Source: Symmetrospora coprosmae (Eukaryota; Basidiomycota; Cystobasidiomycetes; Symmetrosporaceae). From it: a DNA stretch of 64,000 bases. Under the pieces are notes generated by a model. It saw only the letters and a list, made by a program, of their open reading frames with translations, did not search any database and had not been told where the DNA came from. A program made the translations under genes and the position numbers. Position 1 is the stretch's first letter. The number at the start of each line of letters is the position of its first letter. Positions 40,827 to 52,986 of this stretch are shown here, one piece after another. The DNA lies in the NCBI GenBank assembly GCA_008802785.1, contig VUYT01000013.1, forward strand, positions 62,001 through 126,000, written 5' to 3'.

Positions 40827-43474
40827 TTACAAGCCTTCGTCGTACAGCTTCTTGCAAAGCGCCACGTAGAACCGCTCGTGGCTGAATTTCGTTGCGTCCT
40901 TGGCTGCCTTCCCGGAAGCCTGGGCTGAGCTCCCTCCGGCACCGAAGAGCAGGCGCGCCGTGTCCAGAGCGGACCTGTCTTTGCGGTCTTTCGCGCTCTG
41001 CGAGGAAACGATGACGTTTCGAATGGATGGGCTTGCAGCGAACAAGGATGGAGAAGGCGCGCCAGCCGCAGCTGTAATGCCGCCCTGCTCGGTAGCGAGA
41101 GGGGGCGCTTGGAGGGCATCCTCGAGCGGGAAAGTCGAATCAATGGAAGAGCGAAGGTGCTTGTCTGTGGTTGATGAGACAGGTATCTTCTTGGCTATCC
41201 AGGAAGCGACGCCAGAGATGGAGGAGAAAATGTCCTTGCCCTTCGCGCTGCTGTTGGACTCGGAGGTCACGGGCTGTTTCTCCCGCTTCGGCGTGAGGAA
41301 TGACCACGAGAGGCCGGAAGCCTCTTTCTCCTTCACTTTCGCTGTTCTATCCGTCCCCCGCCTCTCGAACTGTGACGGTGACGGTGACGAGGAGGAACCA
41401 GACGCCTCAGGTGCATCGCCTGGAGAAGCCGTGTCGTCGCCGGTTGCAGCCGACATCACAGCAGACGCTACATTGCCTACGCTATCGGGAAGAGCCGAGG
41501 AGGCCATCTCCCTCGCCTTGTCCGTCACGTCGTCTAGCTGCTTCGATGCCGTCGTCCCGAGCTTCTTGGCAGAACTCGCAGCAGAGGCCAGGGAGAAGTC
41601 TTGTTTGAGACCGCTCCCGCCGCGCAGCGACCAGTGGTCTGCTCCGTCAATGACGCCTAGGCTAGTCAGTGGAAGGAAGACGAATCAGCATCTCTGCCAT
41701 CAAGCACGAAGTCCAACGGAGCAGGCAAAACCCACAACTCGCCCCACTTGGAGCTCTCGACGGGCACGAGCCCATCGTTGCCCCACATCCACCCTTCAGG
41801 CCGCTTCCTCCCTTCCTTCTTGTCGCTAGCCTGCTCCAGCTCTTCCGCCTTGTCGCAGATGAGCTTTGGCAGCCACAGAGGATGCGTCACGGACAGCTTT
41901 GGCGTGCGGGCTGCGACGCTAAAGTAGCGCACGTGGTCAACATCGGGGTTGTTGCGGTTGAATTGGCCATTCAAAAAAGCAGGGGTGAGATTCGAGTAGG
42001 CAGGCGAGTCGAGGAGGTCGAGGAGGTACGAAGCGAGCGTTGTGCTGAGCGAATAATTCAGGCCGGGGAGGTTAAAGACGACTTGTTGGATTGCGGCTTG
42101 CTTGCTTTCGCGCGAGGTCGAAGAAGAGGATGAAGTTGAGGCAGAGGACGAAGAGGTCGAGCTGCCAATGGCGTCCGACAAAGCGACGCTGTCATCCCTT
42201 GCCTGTCTCTCCCTCTCTGCGTGCTCTCCATCGGCTCCTCCCGCCTTGCGTGCGGCCTCAGCTCGCTCCTCGCGCTGCTTCCGCGTGAGCAGCGGCTGCT
42301 TGAGCGAGTAGGGCAGTCTGCTCTCGGCCAGACTGGACGCTGCCGCGCCACCGGCGCTATTACCCTCCACGGCCTGCTTGGACGCCTCGACTGCGGCTTT
42401 TGCGAGGTCGCCAATGCCGATGTTGGCGCGACACCACTCCATGAAAGGCGAGCCACGGTGCGGTGTCGCCAGGGTCGTCAAGCTGAGCGGGTTGTACTCT
42501 GTCGGCTTGATGCTGGACAGCAGGTAGCGGCAGTCGAGGCCGCCCATGCTGTGTCCGACAAAGTTGATCTCCTGCCCTTTCTTTAGATCTTTCGCCAGGG
42601 CCTGGTGTAGCTTTCTGGCGCGGTCTTCGACGGATCCGGTCCTGTAGGGTGCTGACAGGTCAGCCTGGAAAAGCACTAACATCGAACATTGCCCTTACCC
42701 AGGAACGCCGGTGATGATGGGATCAATGCCTACGACACCCTTCATCACTGTGAGCACGTCTGCCCAGTAGTGTATGCGGAGCGAAGGGAGTATTTCCAGG
42801 CCCCAGCTGTCAAAGCCGTACAGGCCATGGCAGAGAACGATAGGGTTTCGGGGTTTGCGTATTGGATCGTAGAGAGTAGGGTATCTGAGCAGAGTGTTGA
42901 TTTGGTCAGACGAGCCGGTTCCGCCGGCACCGTTCTTGGAGGTCGCAGACGGCAAGGCCAGCTCTTCGGCGAGGTCATGCGGACTCGAGTCCTGGCCTTC
43001 GCCGGCTGGGGGTTCGGATAGAGAGGTCCGAGACGGAGCAGAGAAGGTGGCTATTGTGTCTCCTGGTGTGGCGGTAGGGGCGTTCTTGCTGCTGCTCAGC
43101 AGCGAAAAGCTGCGCCGTGGGGTCCTGGTTCGTGCACGACCCGCCGAAGACGAGGACGTGCCTGCACCTGCATCCGGCCTTGAGAAATAGAGCCAGCTTC
43201 CTCCAAATTCAGCACCAGAGCGCGCGTGAAACGATGCTGATGTCCTCCTCTTCCTGTGCAAGTGCCCCCTGTCGCTGTCTGGTATTGGCTGTGCTCCTCC
43301 TTCCCCGTCTGCCGTCCTGACCACCCAGGAGGAACGTGACCAGCTCGTCGACCTCGACGTGGACGTGTCGGCTTTTCCGCACCTGCTGCAGGAAGCGTAC
43401 GCCGACGAGAGCGCGGCTGGCAGGATGGCCGATGGCGGTAGGGCAGAGGCCACTGCGAGAGTGCAGATGGCCAT
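40827..43474 (-). CDS. Triacylglycerol lipase-like alpha/beta hydrolase
   Basis: Serine hydrolase with the fungal lipase pattern. The oxyanion segment is NPIVLCHGLYGFDSWG and the nucleophile elbow is FVGHSMGGLDCRYL. LTTLATPHRGSPFMEW follows, then the acid residue in WGNDGLVPVESSKWGEF and the catalytic His in GVIDGADHWSLRGGSG. Two splice joins were fixed by phase: GVPG|TGSVEDRARKLH and KWGEF|LGVIDGADHW. An Ala/Ser-rich insertion (EGNSAGGAAASSLAESRL and beyond) interrupts the fold between helices. The C-terminal 230 residues are low-complexity up to FYVALCKKLYDEGL. The N-terminal 150 residues before NTLLRYPTLYDP are also disordered, and the start at 43474 is only the first Met of that frame; an upstream exon is possible. 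Localisation is unclear. Confidence 0.78.
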
Positions 43475-43785
43475 CCTTCGTCCTTGTGGGTATTAGCGTG
43501 TGAGGAGGTCAGAGAGCCCGCATGGCCCGGAAACGGCCAGGGGTGACAGCCGGGATGGGGGATGACGTGCAGCTCGAAAATAGGGGGCAATGGAGGAGGA
43601 GGAGGAGGCGCCGCGGGCAGGCAGGCCCACCGGTGGGAAAGGAGGGAGGAGCGACTACCGGTACCGGTACTCGCTAGGTACAGTCTGCCTTCTTTCGACT
43701 CGCCCAGAAGCAAGCTCATACGTTGCATACGATATCCCTACTGCTTCTCTGCTCTACCTTGCTCAAGCCAACGTCACCCACAAGC
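43475..43785. promoter_or_regulatory. Divergent spacer, lipase to small mitochondrial protein
   Basis: About 310 bp between outward starts. It contains a purine-rich GGAGGAGGAGG run (about 43590-43605) and CGGTACCGGTAC-like repeats near 43660-43672. No ORF is supported, although it could hold an unseen first exon of the lipase. Confidence 0.4.
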
Positions 43786-44652
43786 ATGCTCTCCATCGCA
43801 AGGCAGTCTCTCCGAGCGACCGCGTCCCGCCGCGCACTGTCGACCTCGGCTCTGAGGGCCAACAGGTGAGGGAGAGAGGGGAGACAATGGCAATGCTAAA
43901 ACGCTGAGGGAGCTGCTGCAAGGCAGCAATGCTTGGAAAGAGAGGCCTCTATGCTGACGCTCCTCGGACACCCGCAGCATCACCTCGCACGGCGTCGACC
44001 CAGAGAAGGCCGCAGAGGAGCTCGAGGCAGAGAAGCAGAAGAACCTCGCAGGCAAGCAGGTGCGCTCGCTCGCTCGCTCCCTGCCTGCCGGTGCTATGTC
44101 TAGACTTGACCAATGCACAACTGACGCGCTCCACCTCGCAGCAGTCGACCGTCCACGAGCATGCACCGGGGTGAGTACGCCTGTGCACGGACAGGGTCCG
44201 GCTACGATCGGGAGCTGCGAACGGACCTCCATCGCTGGCATGTCCATCTCGGACAAGTCTCATTGGCTGACGCTCACATGCAACCTGGTACACTCACCTC
44301 TGCACGAACTACTGTAGATGGAACGAGAAGGTGAGGCGCGATGGACGCTGTTGCTGCTGCATCCAGGAGGAAAGCGCAAACTGACGCCGGCGCTGGCCAC
44401 CCGGCTTTCTCCGCTTTCTGGCATCTTCGTCCGTCCCATCCAGATCGCATCAGGTATGCTTCTGCTGCTGCCCACTCTACCCTAATCATCACCTGATCAT
44501 CACCTAAACTGACACCCGCAACTCCCCTGCTACGCTCTGCTTCCACCTCGCAAGACTCCGAGGCCGTCATCAAGAGCCACGGCGACAAGCGGTCACCGGA
44601 AGAGCTCGTGAAGGACACGGTCGAAAAGACAAGGAAGGCACACAACCAGTAG
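43786..44652 (+). CDS. Conserved-looking small mitochondrial protein, six exons with tiny exons
   Basis: A 103-residue protein of unknown function. Exons are 43786-43865, 43978-44059, 44142-44170 (29 nt), 44318-44330 (13 nt), 44444-44453 (10 nt) and 44555-44652; the total of 312 nt keeps phase. The N-terminus is a typical mitochondrial presequence: Arg- and Ser-rich, no acids (MLSIARQSLRATASRRALST). The mature part includes HGVDPEKAAEELEAEKQKN, then HEHAPGWNEKIASDSEAVIK assembled across four exons, and a charged helical end (SPEELVKDTVEKTRKAHNQ). WNEK-ASxSEA resembles short mitochondrial proteins I recall from other fungi, but I cannot name a function. The 13- and 10-nt exons are the least certain part; they are supported by GT/AG ends and by a continuous frame. 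Confidence 0.68.
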
Positions 44653-44837
44653 AGCTGGTACCAGACACTGTAGCAGCTTGGTCTTGTTCCTCCTTGTGTG
44701 CAGATCGTCAAATAGCGTGAGCCCTTGTCGAGCGCTCGCAAATCCCACCCAAGTCTATGGTACTGCCTGGCTTTCGCACCGACACGCATCTTGCTACAGT
44801 ACGCTGCCGCGAGTCGTCTATGCTGCATTCAACCGAC

Positions 44838-47800
44838 TCACGCACGCAGCTTGGCATAGCTCGCGGGCGCCAACCGGTGCTTGACGCTCGTAATGACGTA
44901 CAGAGGGAAGCTCGAGACGGCCACAATCAGGACCGTCTTCCAGATGAAGCGCGGCGACAGCACAAACGCCAGATCAAAGTACTGCGGCAAGAAGGCCATG
45001 CTGACGACGTAGACGAGCAGGGTGACGAGCTCCGAGATGATCATGTAGGGGTGCCTGTTGGCCGCGAGCAGGGAGCGATTCAGTATGACTGGACAATGTG
45101 CGGCGGAAAGCTGGGCGCAACCTACCAAGTGCTGATCTCCAGTGCGACCATGATGAGCTCATTGAGCACGAGCGCCGTGAAGGAGATGGCGACAATGTTG
45201 AGGAATTCATTCTCAAAGATGTACAGACTCAGGAGCATGATTGCCCCGCCTTGGTAGACGGATATCATGAGCCATTCGAAGAAGGTCTTGTATGACAGCG
45301 ATCGGCCCTTGACGAGGTCCTTGTAGAGCTCAGGGTAGAGCAGCGCTAGATCTTCGTTGACGTCGCGGTCGAGGACCAGGCTGACGGAAATCACTGGACG
45401 TTAACGAGCTGCCCATGAGCGGCAACGCTCAAGACTCTTACCTAAAGACGGGAAGACAGGTGTAGATGGTCGAGTACCCGACGAGAAGCCATCCCTGGAA
45501 GATGGCAATGGGCGCAAAGTAGAACACGCTGAGGCGATTCAAACATCCAAGCAGGTCAGCCAGTACAGCGGGCGCAGCTACGACCGCATCTACGACCGGG
45601 TCTGACACCCACCTCGAGAATACAGCCTGGATGATCGAGATGATGAGACCCCTGTGGATGACAAACTGCGCGAGCTTTGCCGAGCGCTTGTAGCTGTTCC
45701 TCCCATGCCACACCAGGAGCTTTGTGAGAAAGCTGAATTGGGTGATGGAGAAGTCGGCAGCAAGCGAGGCCTGCTTGCCCTCCTTGCCCACAATGCCGAC
45801 CCCGACATCGGCGGCTTGAATCATCGAAACATCGTTGCCTCCGTCACCGATGCAACACACACGCTTGCGCGTGTGGTGCCGGATCAGGCGGGCGATGTCG
45901 GCTTTTTGCGTTGGCGAGCATCGGCATGCTACAACCGCCGACAGTTTCGTCGCCAGCTCGATGAACTCGGTCTGAAAGTGATCTGTGCACAGCTGCAGCG
46001 ACTCGCCATCGATAACCAGACAGCAGTCTAATTTTGACTGGATGAACTCGAGCTCATCCCGCGCGGCTTCCACTGTGCGCACTGCGAGGCGATTCCGATC
46101 AAGAGCGGAAGTATCGGCAACAGGTCACAAAGAAAAGTCTGACGACCTTATGCGGACTCACGCTTGGCCACTTGGTGGATGTACTGGCCCCTCGACACCA
46201 GCTTGCTCGATATCGCGATGCACGTTGCCGTCTCGATCTTGTCGCCAGTCAGCATCCAGATCTTGACGCCCGCATTGCGGAGCAGCTCGAGCGTCATCCT
46301 GACGTCCTCCTGCAGCTTGTCCTCCACGCCCGTCACTCCAAGCAGCTCCAGGTCCTTCTCGAGGAGGCTGCCGACCACGCTGGCCATGGCCTCGTTCCGG
46401 TCCTCGAGGCTGACCTTGGCCTGTGCATACTGCCGCTCAAAGTCGGCCCACCCTTCCGGCGAGAGTCGCTTCCGTGCCATGACGAGCGTACGCAGCCCCT
46501 CTCGCGCCATGTTGCCGCACTCTTCCTCCAGCCAGTCGTTCTGCTGCACGATCCTGGCCATCACGACGTCGGCGCCCTTCTCGTAGAACGTCACCTCGCC
46601 AGTCGCCGTGTCACGTATCACGATTCCCATGCGCTTCGTCTCGGATGTGAACGGGAAGATTTCAAGCACTTCAAAGGAGAGCGTCTGGCCAGAGGCGGCT
46701 TTGAGCTCCATCTTTGTCCGCTCTCGCGAGGAGAGCGTCAACCCGACAGACTCGGTCCACCGCACGATGGCGACCTCGTCAGGAGAGGAGGCTTGGTAGG
46801 TGATGCTTCCATCGTCGTTGGCCACCGGCGTCACGTTGTGGCAGAGCCCGAGAGCCAGGACGACGTCCTTGACCCGCGACGATAGATCGCGCCGCCCGCG
46901 TGTGCCCAAGAGCTTGACTGAGTTCCGCTTGTTGCCCTCGTCTGATTCGTGTGTCGAGAAGTCGAGTGCTGCGGCTAGCTGGCTAGCGACCTCGTCCATT
47001 GAGTCGACGCCATAGGACATGGTGCCCATGTGCAGCTTCTTCAGCTCCATTTCTGCGTATCAACGGACCTCATCGTGTCAGCAAACCGACGACGTAGTAT
47101 GCAGTATGCGGCAGAGACAGTCTACCGTTCTGTGTGAGGGTGCCAGTCTTGTCACTGAGTAGGTACTCTATCCGCCCGAGCTCTTCTGGCAGGGTGCTTG
47201 TCCGAACGATTGTGCCCGGTATTTCAGGATCGGTCATGATCTGCCGCGCGTAGACAGTCTTGCCCATGTCGAGGTTGACCCGCAAGCTGATGGGAATGAT
47301 GGAGGAAAAGAGAATGAGGAAGCGGAAGACGTAGATGTACCATGTCCCGCGGAAGCCATTCAGGGCGACAAGGGCGAAAGAAAGCACGAAGGTGACCACG
47401 CAAAGGATCTGCGCGTATGACCGACCGCGATCAGCATTTCGCGCCGACTGGAGACATGATCGCTTCTTCGTACTTTTGCCAGTCGGTTGATCTCGAGGTC
47501 CAGGAGACCCGTCTTGGTTTCCGGATGGCTCGTATTCATGACGGCTCTCGTCTCGCGACCGGTGTAGACGACAAAGCCGACTGCTGATCCTGCTGCCAGA
47601 ACGGTGTTGGCCCACAGCACGTTCTCCGCGGTCAGGCCGGAGACTATCGGGCCAGTCTCATCGGAGAAGCTAGGCAGCTCCGATGTTGGCGGGTTGCGCA
47701 ACGTGAACGTGCCGATGAAGGCGTGGATGTCTTTGCTAGGCGGGTCGGCTGTAAGGCGTAACATGATCAGGAACGTACACTCTGCCTCCGTCCCTTCTGA

Positions 47801-49249
47801 TTGCAGTCGCCTCACCATAGATCTCCGCATCCAGCTCAAGTAGCATCTTGTCCTGCGGCAAGGCCTGCGTCCGCTCGACAGCTACGCGCAGCTTCCAGTC
47901 CGTCTCCCCATCGAGCTGGTCCGTCCGAACGAAGCACGAGCCGCTTGAATCGCTGGTCCGGAGTAAGACGCAGTCCGCTGGCACGCGTTGGTTCTTTTCG
48001 ATCAGGACCATGTCACCCACACGCAGCTTCGACGACGCTACAGGGCGTGTGGGGATGTCGGTCAGCGGCGCGGGCGCCTCGCCTGCGCTGACAGAAGAGG
48101 ATGGGAGGGAGAGACCTGTACGGTCAATGACCTTGTATCTAGTCGAGTTGGCGGCGACATCGCGCAGATAGCGCTGGTAATCATCGTATGCCTCTTTGCC
48201 TATGGTGATGGCTAGCACGAAGGCCAGAGGGGCGATGTAGGTCGCGAGGAAGCCTGTGCACGTAGAAATGAGGTATGCGTGGGTCCATTCAATTCGGGCC
48301 TAGGGCACGAGCTCCGTATCCAAGGTACGCACCTATCCGCAGCTGTGGCACGAATTGGCTCAGCGCGACGAGGAGGAAGTATAGATTGAAGAAGAACTTG
48401 AACTGCTCGTATAGAACGATAGGGAAGAAGCTCGCCAGATTGTACTTCTGGTTGCGGACTATGTTGGGCGGATACCGTGCCTTAAACTTGTCTGAGAAGG
48501 TAGAAGAGGACGGCCAGAGATCCCAGGGGGCATTCAGCAGTCTGAGCGGACGGTTGTTCCCGCTGAAGAGTATCTCCAGACTTCTGAAGATAGGCGGAAG
48601 GGGCACTCACCTGACGCGTGGAAAGGCAATGTCCGTGGCTGGCCCTGCTTTGAGCTCGACGCATCCTTTGGCTGGGTCTTCAGCGAGGGTGCGCGAGTGC
48701 TCGGCGTACTCTTGAGGGAAGAGCCGTCCTGAAGACATGCAACGTAAAGATGCTCACAGTCAGTGACACTGCAGCAAGCACTTTGGCCTCAGCCGGGGAG
48801 GTGCTTCTTAGCCAGCCGGGGGGATCCCCAAGCCGAGGTCAGCTCACCAAGATCCGGCCCTCTTCGAGCAGCGCTTGTTCTTCGTCATCATCATCGTGCT
48901 CATTCGCGGTAGCAGAGCCCTTCCAACCTGCATCGAAGCTGCCATCCCGCTCGAGCTGGCCTGTGAGAGCGCTCCTGCCGTCTACTCCACGGCCCACTCG
49001 CGCGCCCGCGCCCGCGCCCACGCCCCCGCTACGCAGAAGCGACTGGTGCGCCTCGTCGTCGCTGTCGCGCAGCTTGTTCCTGCTCGCCGTCTTGCGCCGG
49101 GTGCTGGCCGTGAGGAGGTTGTTCCTGCTCGCCTTCTTGTTCATCGCTTCCAACGCTGATGAGGTAGGCGCCAGGCTCCGGTTGACCAGAGTGCGCAGGG
49201 GAATCCCGTCACTGGCGCTGGCACTGGCGCTGCCGCTGCCTCGGTCCAT
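44838..49249 (-). CDS. NEO1: P4-ATPase phospholipid flippase, Neo1 type
   Basis: Flips aminophospholipids toward the cytosolic leaflet in Golgi/endosomes. The first exon (from Met 49249) is a low-complexity basic/acidic tail. The first membrane pair is in [20 protein letters not shown] and [19 protein letters not shown], wording specific to the Neo1/ATP9 branch. The actuator domain has [16 protein letters not shown], with the P4-type DGET. Phosphorylation site: [16 protein letters not shown]-binding and hinge parts: [35 protein letters not shown] and [20 protein letters not shown]. The C-terminal membrane domain includes [37 protein letters not shown] and the end [20 protein letters not shown]. 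More than ten exons; some N-terminal junctions are approximate. Neo1 does not need a Cdc50 partner, unlike Drs2. Confidence 0.9.
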
Positions 49250-50134
49250 CCATGCCAGGGTAGGGTGAAGCTCAAGTCCCTAGGTGAGTATCGCTGCTGG
49301 TATGGTCGGGAGGGATGGCCTGCGTGTCGGGGACAGGTAGGTGGATGCACTCACACTCGGAGTGGGCACGTGAAACAGGGCAGCGGCGACAAGGGGGGGT
49401 ATAAATCGAAAGAGAAGGGAGACGTCACAGGAGCAGCGGAGCTATTGTATTGTACTGTAGATATCGATGAAACTCGTTGCAGTCACAGTCACAGTCACAT
49501 GTGCAGCTCGTCTCGACAACGCCCTACTGTCTGTGCTATACCGTATGATAGACCGCACTGGGTCCCGTTGGCGGGGAAGGGCAGACAGCCTGTCCCAACG
49601 CCTGTCAGCATCAACAGCAAGCTTGAGCTCACTCACCTTCGCACAAGCAGTGACGTATCCTGCAGATGTCGAGTCTGGGCGTGCTAGGTGGTGAGCGCTG
49701 TGACGTTATCATCCAGGTCAACTGCTCTTGGAAATGTCGAGACGACCGAGACGTTAGAGGCACAGGTTCGATGTCGTCCGACGCGTTGAGAAACATGGGC
49801 GGACTGGGATTACGTTCCGTAGCATTGCAGCAGGCGGTGGACACGGAAAGAAGGCGCTGAACACCAGGTCAACGAGAAGGCGGAACTGTGCGGCGGAAGG
49901 CGCTGCTGATCGCTGCTGCTGGCGTGGCGAATCGCTGACAAGTATTGCGGACACGGTTTTGGGAGAACAGAAGGCACGATCCGATGGCTGTAAGCTGGAA
50001 AGATGGGCTATGCGTGATTGAGGGTGACAGGCTGGAGAAATTCTGGGAGGAGGCCTTCAGGTCGGCAGAAGGCGCAGCAGAAAGGCGCGACCCGACACAA
50101 GGGAGTGAACAGTGGCTTTGAGTACCTTCGCCGC
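49250..50134. other. Spacer between Neo1 start and Tra2-like stop
   Basis: About 0.9 kb on the 5' side of Neo1 and the 3' side of the Tra2-like gene, both minus strand. I see no gene. A hexamer AGTCAC repeats three times at 49481-49498. Confidence 0.5.
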
Positions 50135-51804
50135 CTAGTATCGCCTGGGGGGCTCGTCTCTGTACTCTCGTCGGGGCGGCCTGTCGTCGTAATCACGCTC
50201 CCGGCGGCCCGAGTCGTACGGTGCGCCGCCTCCTCGCCTGTCGTCGTAGCGGCTGTCGATGCGCCTGTCGTCGAAGCGGCGGTCGTCAAAGCCGCCTCGT
50301 CGATCATCGTAGCCGCCGCCGCGGCGATCGTCGTACGGTGGTCGTCGGTCGTCGTAGCCACCTCCCCGTCGGTCGTCGTAGCCGCCGCGCATAGGCTGCG
50401 CCGCCATTGAGCCGTGCGGAGGGGGGCCTCGGCGGTCGTCGTAGCGGCGGGGTGGCGGTCCACCGAAGCGGTCCTCCCTTCGCGGACCATCGAACGGCCG
50501 GCCGTAAGGGGCCGGGCGGACCTTGGCGGGTCCGTGGTACTGGCCCGGAGTGGCTGGTGACCGCGGGCGATAAGGTCAGCACACACCAAAATAAAGCGTG
50601 ACCATCACGAGAACACGCACGAGTTCGAGCCCTTCCTCGTCGAGCCTTCTCGACACCAATGGTCTTGTCGTCGAGGGTCGTTCCGTTCAGTGCGGCCATG
50701 GCAGCGTTGGCATCGTCGTTGAGGTCAAAGTTGACAAAGCCGAAGCCTCGGCTCTCCCTGGTGTGTGGATCCTTCATGACCTGCGCTTTGAGGATCTGTG
50801 TTTGATGAGGAATGCCTCTGAGTCAGCGTTGAAGCCCGCAAGTGCGGAACAAGGCGAGTCGATGCCCGTCTTGCGAAGTGCCAAGTCTGCCACGAGTTTG
50901 CGCCAACCTACCTTGCCGAACTTGCCAAAGATCTCCTCAAGATCCTGGTCGGTGGTTCGCATGGCGAGGCCGGAGACGTGGAGGTTGTTGCCCGGGTTGG
51001 CCTCAGCATCGTTGCCGCCTCCGTTCCTCGGCTGCTCGGGCGCGGCGCCATTGTCGCCGGATTGTCTGGGAGACAGACAGATTGTTCGCCAAAGCGTGCC
51101 TCAGAAGGCGCCCAAAGAGGTTGACTGCGGGCATGTAGCGGGAGGGCGGCTCACCCGTAGCCGTCGCGGTCGCGGTCAGAGTCCTCCCGGCGAGGCGAAG
51201 GGGTTCGTCCTCCCCATCCGTTGTTGTTCTCTGGGCAGGGTGGGAATTGAATGGGTAGTCGCGAGACGGCCGTTGGGTGTCAGCGGTGAAGCGGGCCGTC
51301 GGGGTCGGTTGGGAAGCTGAGTGACTGCGCGGTCGTGAGTGGGTGACATGGGGGTGCGGCAGCGATAGGGGAACAGCGCGCTGAGGCGAGAGAGAGCACG
51401 CGATGGACATGTCCAGAAGGCAGTGAATGCGCGACATGTCTGCTGTAGACGCTTGCTGGTCCGACTACGCTCGCTGCCAATGAGCAGGCGACCGACCGCC
51501 GACCTCATGATGCTGCGCGATGAGGGCGGCGTTCCCGAGGGAGGACCAGCCAAGGCGAGCCGCACGACTCCGCGACGATGCCGGAAGCAGCGAGAGAACG
51601 AGACTACTGCGCGTAGACTGCCGTGAACACCCTTGCGCAGATCGTGCGGACCGGTACGTGTCCCTGTGCCCGCAGGCAGACTCGAGTAAGGGGAGGGAGG
51701 GGAAGCGGTCGACCGAAGTCCTTGCGGGCGACAGATTGGACGCGGCCGAGTCGAGCGCCGACAGGGGGTCTGGACAAGCGAGTGAGAGACATACCGTCGG
51801 CCAT
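50135..51804 (-). CDS. Tra2-like RNA-binding protein, one RRM and Arg/Asp/Gly-rich tail
   Basis: Probable splicing regulator. The start codon sits in a 10-nt coding exon (51804-51795, ATGGCCGACG). After an intron of about 560 nt, exon 2 (51230-51155) begins in phase to give MADENNNGWGGRTPSPRRED. Then comes the RRM: GNNLHVSGLAMRTTDQDLEE (RNP2 region), IFGKFGK, ILKAQVMKDPHTRE and SRGFGFVNF (RNP1), ending DDKTIGVEKARRGRA. The spacing and the DPHTRESRGFGFV wording match transformer-2-type RRMs. The tail has repeated YDDRRGG units and ends DEPPRRY at 50135. The long first intron is the largest I placed in this half of the window. A role in exon recognition would fit the microexon-rich gene set, but this is inference. 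Confidence 0.82.
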
Positions 51805-51816
51805 GGTGAGTATGTA

Positions 51817-51831
51817 TGTGTGTGTGTGTGT
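51817..51831. repeat. (TG)7 run just upstream of the Tra2-like start codon
   Basis: A TG/CA dinucleotide microsatellite in the leader or promoter of the Tra2-like gene, starting 13 bp upstream of its ATG. Confidence 0.85.
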
Positions 51832-52081
51832 GTTGGCTATCTGTGTTTGAGTTGGATGTGGTGTCGTGCTGAGGGTGACGGGCAGGAGTCGAGCAAAGGG
51901 CACAGGCAGGGCACAGGGCAGGGGGGAGGCCGGCCAGGGATGAGGGCGGCTGCCTGCGCTTCTGTCCCGTTGATCCGTCCGTCCGCCCCATCCCATCCAT
52001 CCCCTATATACCGCGCTCCTCCATCGCACATCTTCAGCACGCTCTGTGCCCCTTTCCCTATTCACCCCTCCCCCATCCTCC

Positions 52082-52618
52082 ATGTCCTTCTTCGGCGGCC
52101 GCAGTGCCGCATCTCCGGCGTCATCTCCCGCGGCAGGAACCAGCAGCGACCAGACGGCACGGAAGCTCGAAGTCATGCAGCAGGTCCGGCAGGAGCTCGC
52201 ATCGGCGCACCTGCAGGAGCTTGTCAACAAGATGACGGAGCGGTGCTACGAGGTCTGCCTGCCCCAGGGCCGGGACGGCCTCTCAAGCAAGGACCAGGCA
52301 TGCCTTGCCAACTGCTCAGGTGCGCGAGGCTGCTTTCCGCGCATTTCTAGTACGCAGTGGAACACTGCGCCGACGCAGAATGTGCTCTTCGTCCTCCCTC
52401 CACAGATCGCTTTCTCGAAGCATGTGAGCGCAGCTTGCCATGCCCGTTGCGCCGCTTTAAGTGAGGACATGGCTCCGAGCGAATGGGAAACTGACACACA
52501 CCGCCTCGCATGCGCCTCAGTCAACGTGGTGTCGAATACATACGTGCAGCGCCTCAACAAGGAGCGGCAACAGAGCGCGGGCGGGCCGAATGCGTTGTCT
52601 GGCGAGCTATTGAGCTGA
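52082..52618 (+). CDS. TIM13: Mitochondrial intermembrane-space chaperone Tim13
   Basis: Small TIM chaperone that works with Tim8 to escort hydrophobic precursors across the intermembrane space. Three exons (52082-52319, 52406-52423, 52521-52618) give 117 residues in phase. The twin CX3C motif is CYEVC ... CLANC, as expected for a Mia40 substrate. The middle exon is only 18 nt and encodes DRFLEA with shared codons at both ends, restoring NCSDRFLEAFNVVSNTYVQR. Length and the helix after the second CX3C fit Tim13 better than Tim8, 9 or 10. The N-terminus is Ser/Ala-rich without a presequence, as usual for this family. Confidence 0.9.
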   Translation: MSFFGGRSAASPASSPAAGTSSDQTARKLEVMQQVRQELASAHLQELVNKMTERCYEVCLPQGRDGLSSKDQACLANCSGARGCFPRISSTQWNTAPTQNVLFVLPPQIAFSKHVSAACHARCAALSEDMAPSEWETDTHRLACASVNVVSNTYVQRLNKERQQSAGGPNALSGELLS

Positions 52619-52986
52619 GCGCAATAGCACGAAAAGGATTCTACATCCTGGCCAGTGATGTCGCGTCTGCACGGAGCGGCCGTGGCCTGGCACTTCAGCA
52701 GCTCACGCACTTTGCGAGTCGTACTGAAACGGGCTTGGCTCTTGGCTGAGCTCCCTGCCGATGGATGGGATGTCCGAAGCTGACTCCATGAACGCGACGA
52801 CTGAGATTTGCAAAGACAACACAAGTTCTCTACGCTCGTACAAATACATGAGGGCGATGGCCGTATCACTATACAGTAGTCGTCACGAAATGATGGGCGA
52901 TGCTTTGAGTCACCGAACCGGATATCGCGCCTGAAGGGAAACTGGAGGCCTCTGAGTGTCCGTGTATCTGGCCCACATGCGACCGC
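52619..52986. other. Convergent spacer between Tim13 and Rab5 genes
   Basis: The 368 bp hold the 3' ends of two convergent genes. I see no ORF or obvious repeat. Confidence 0.5.
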
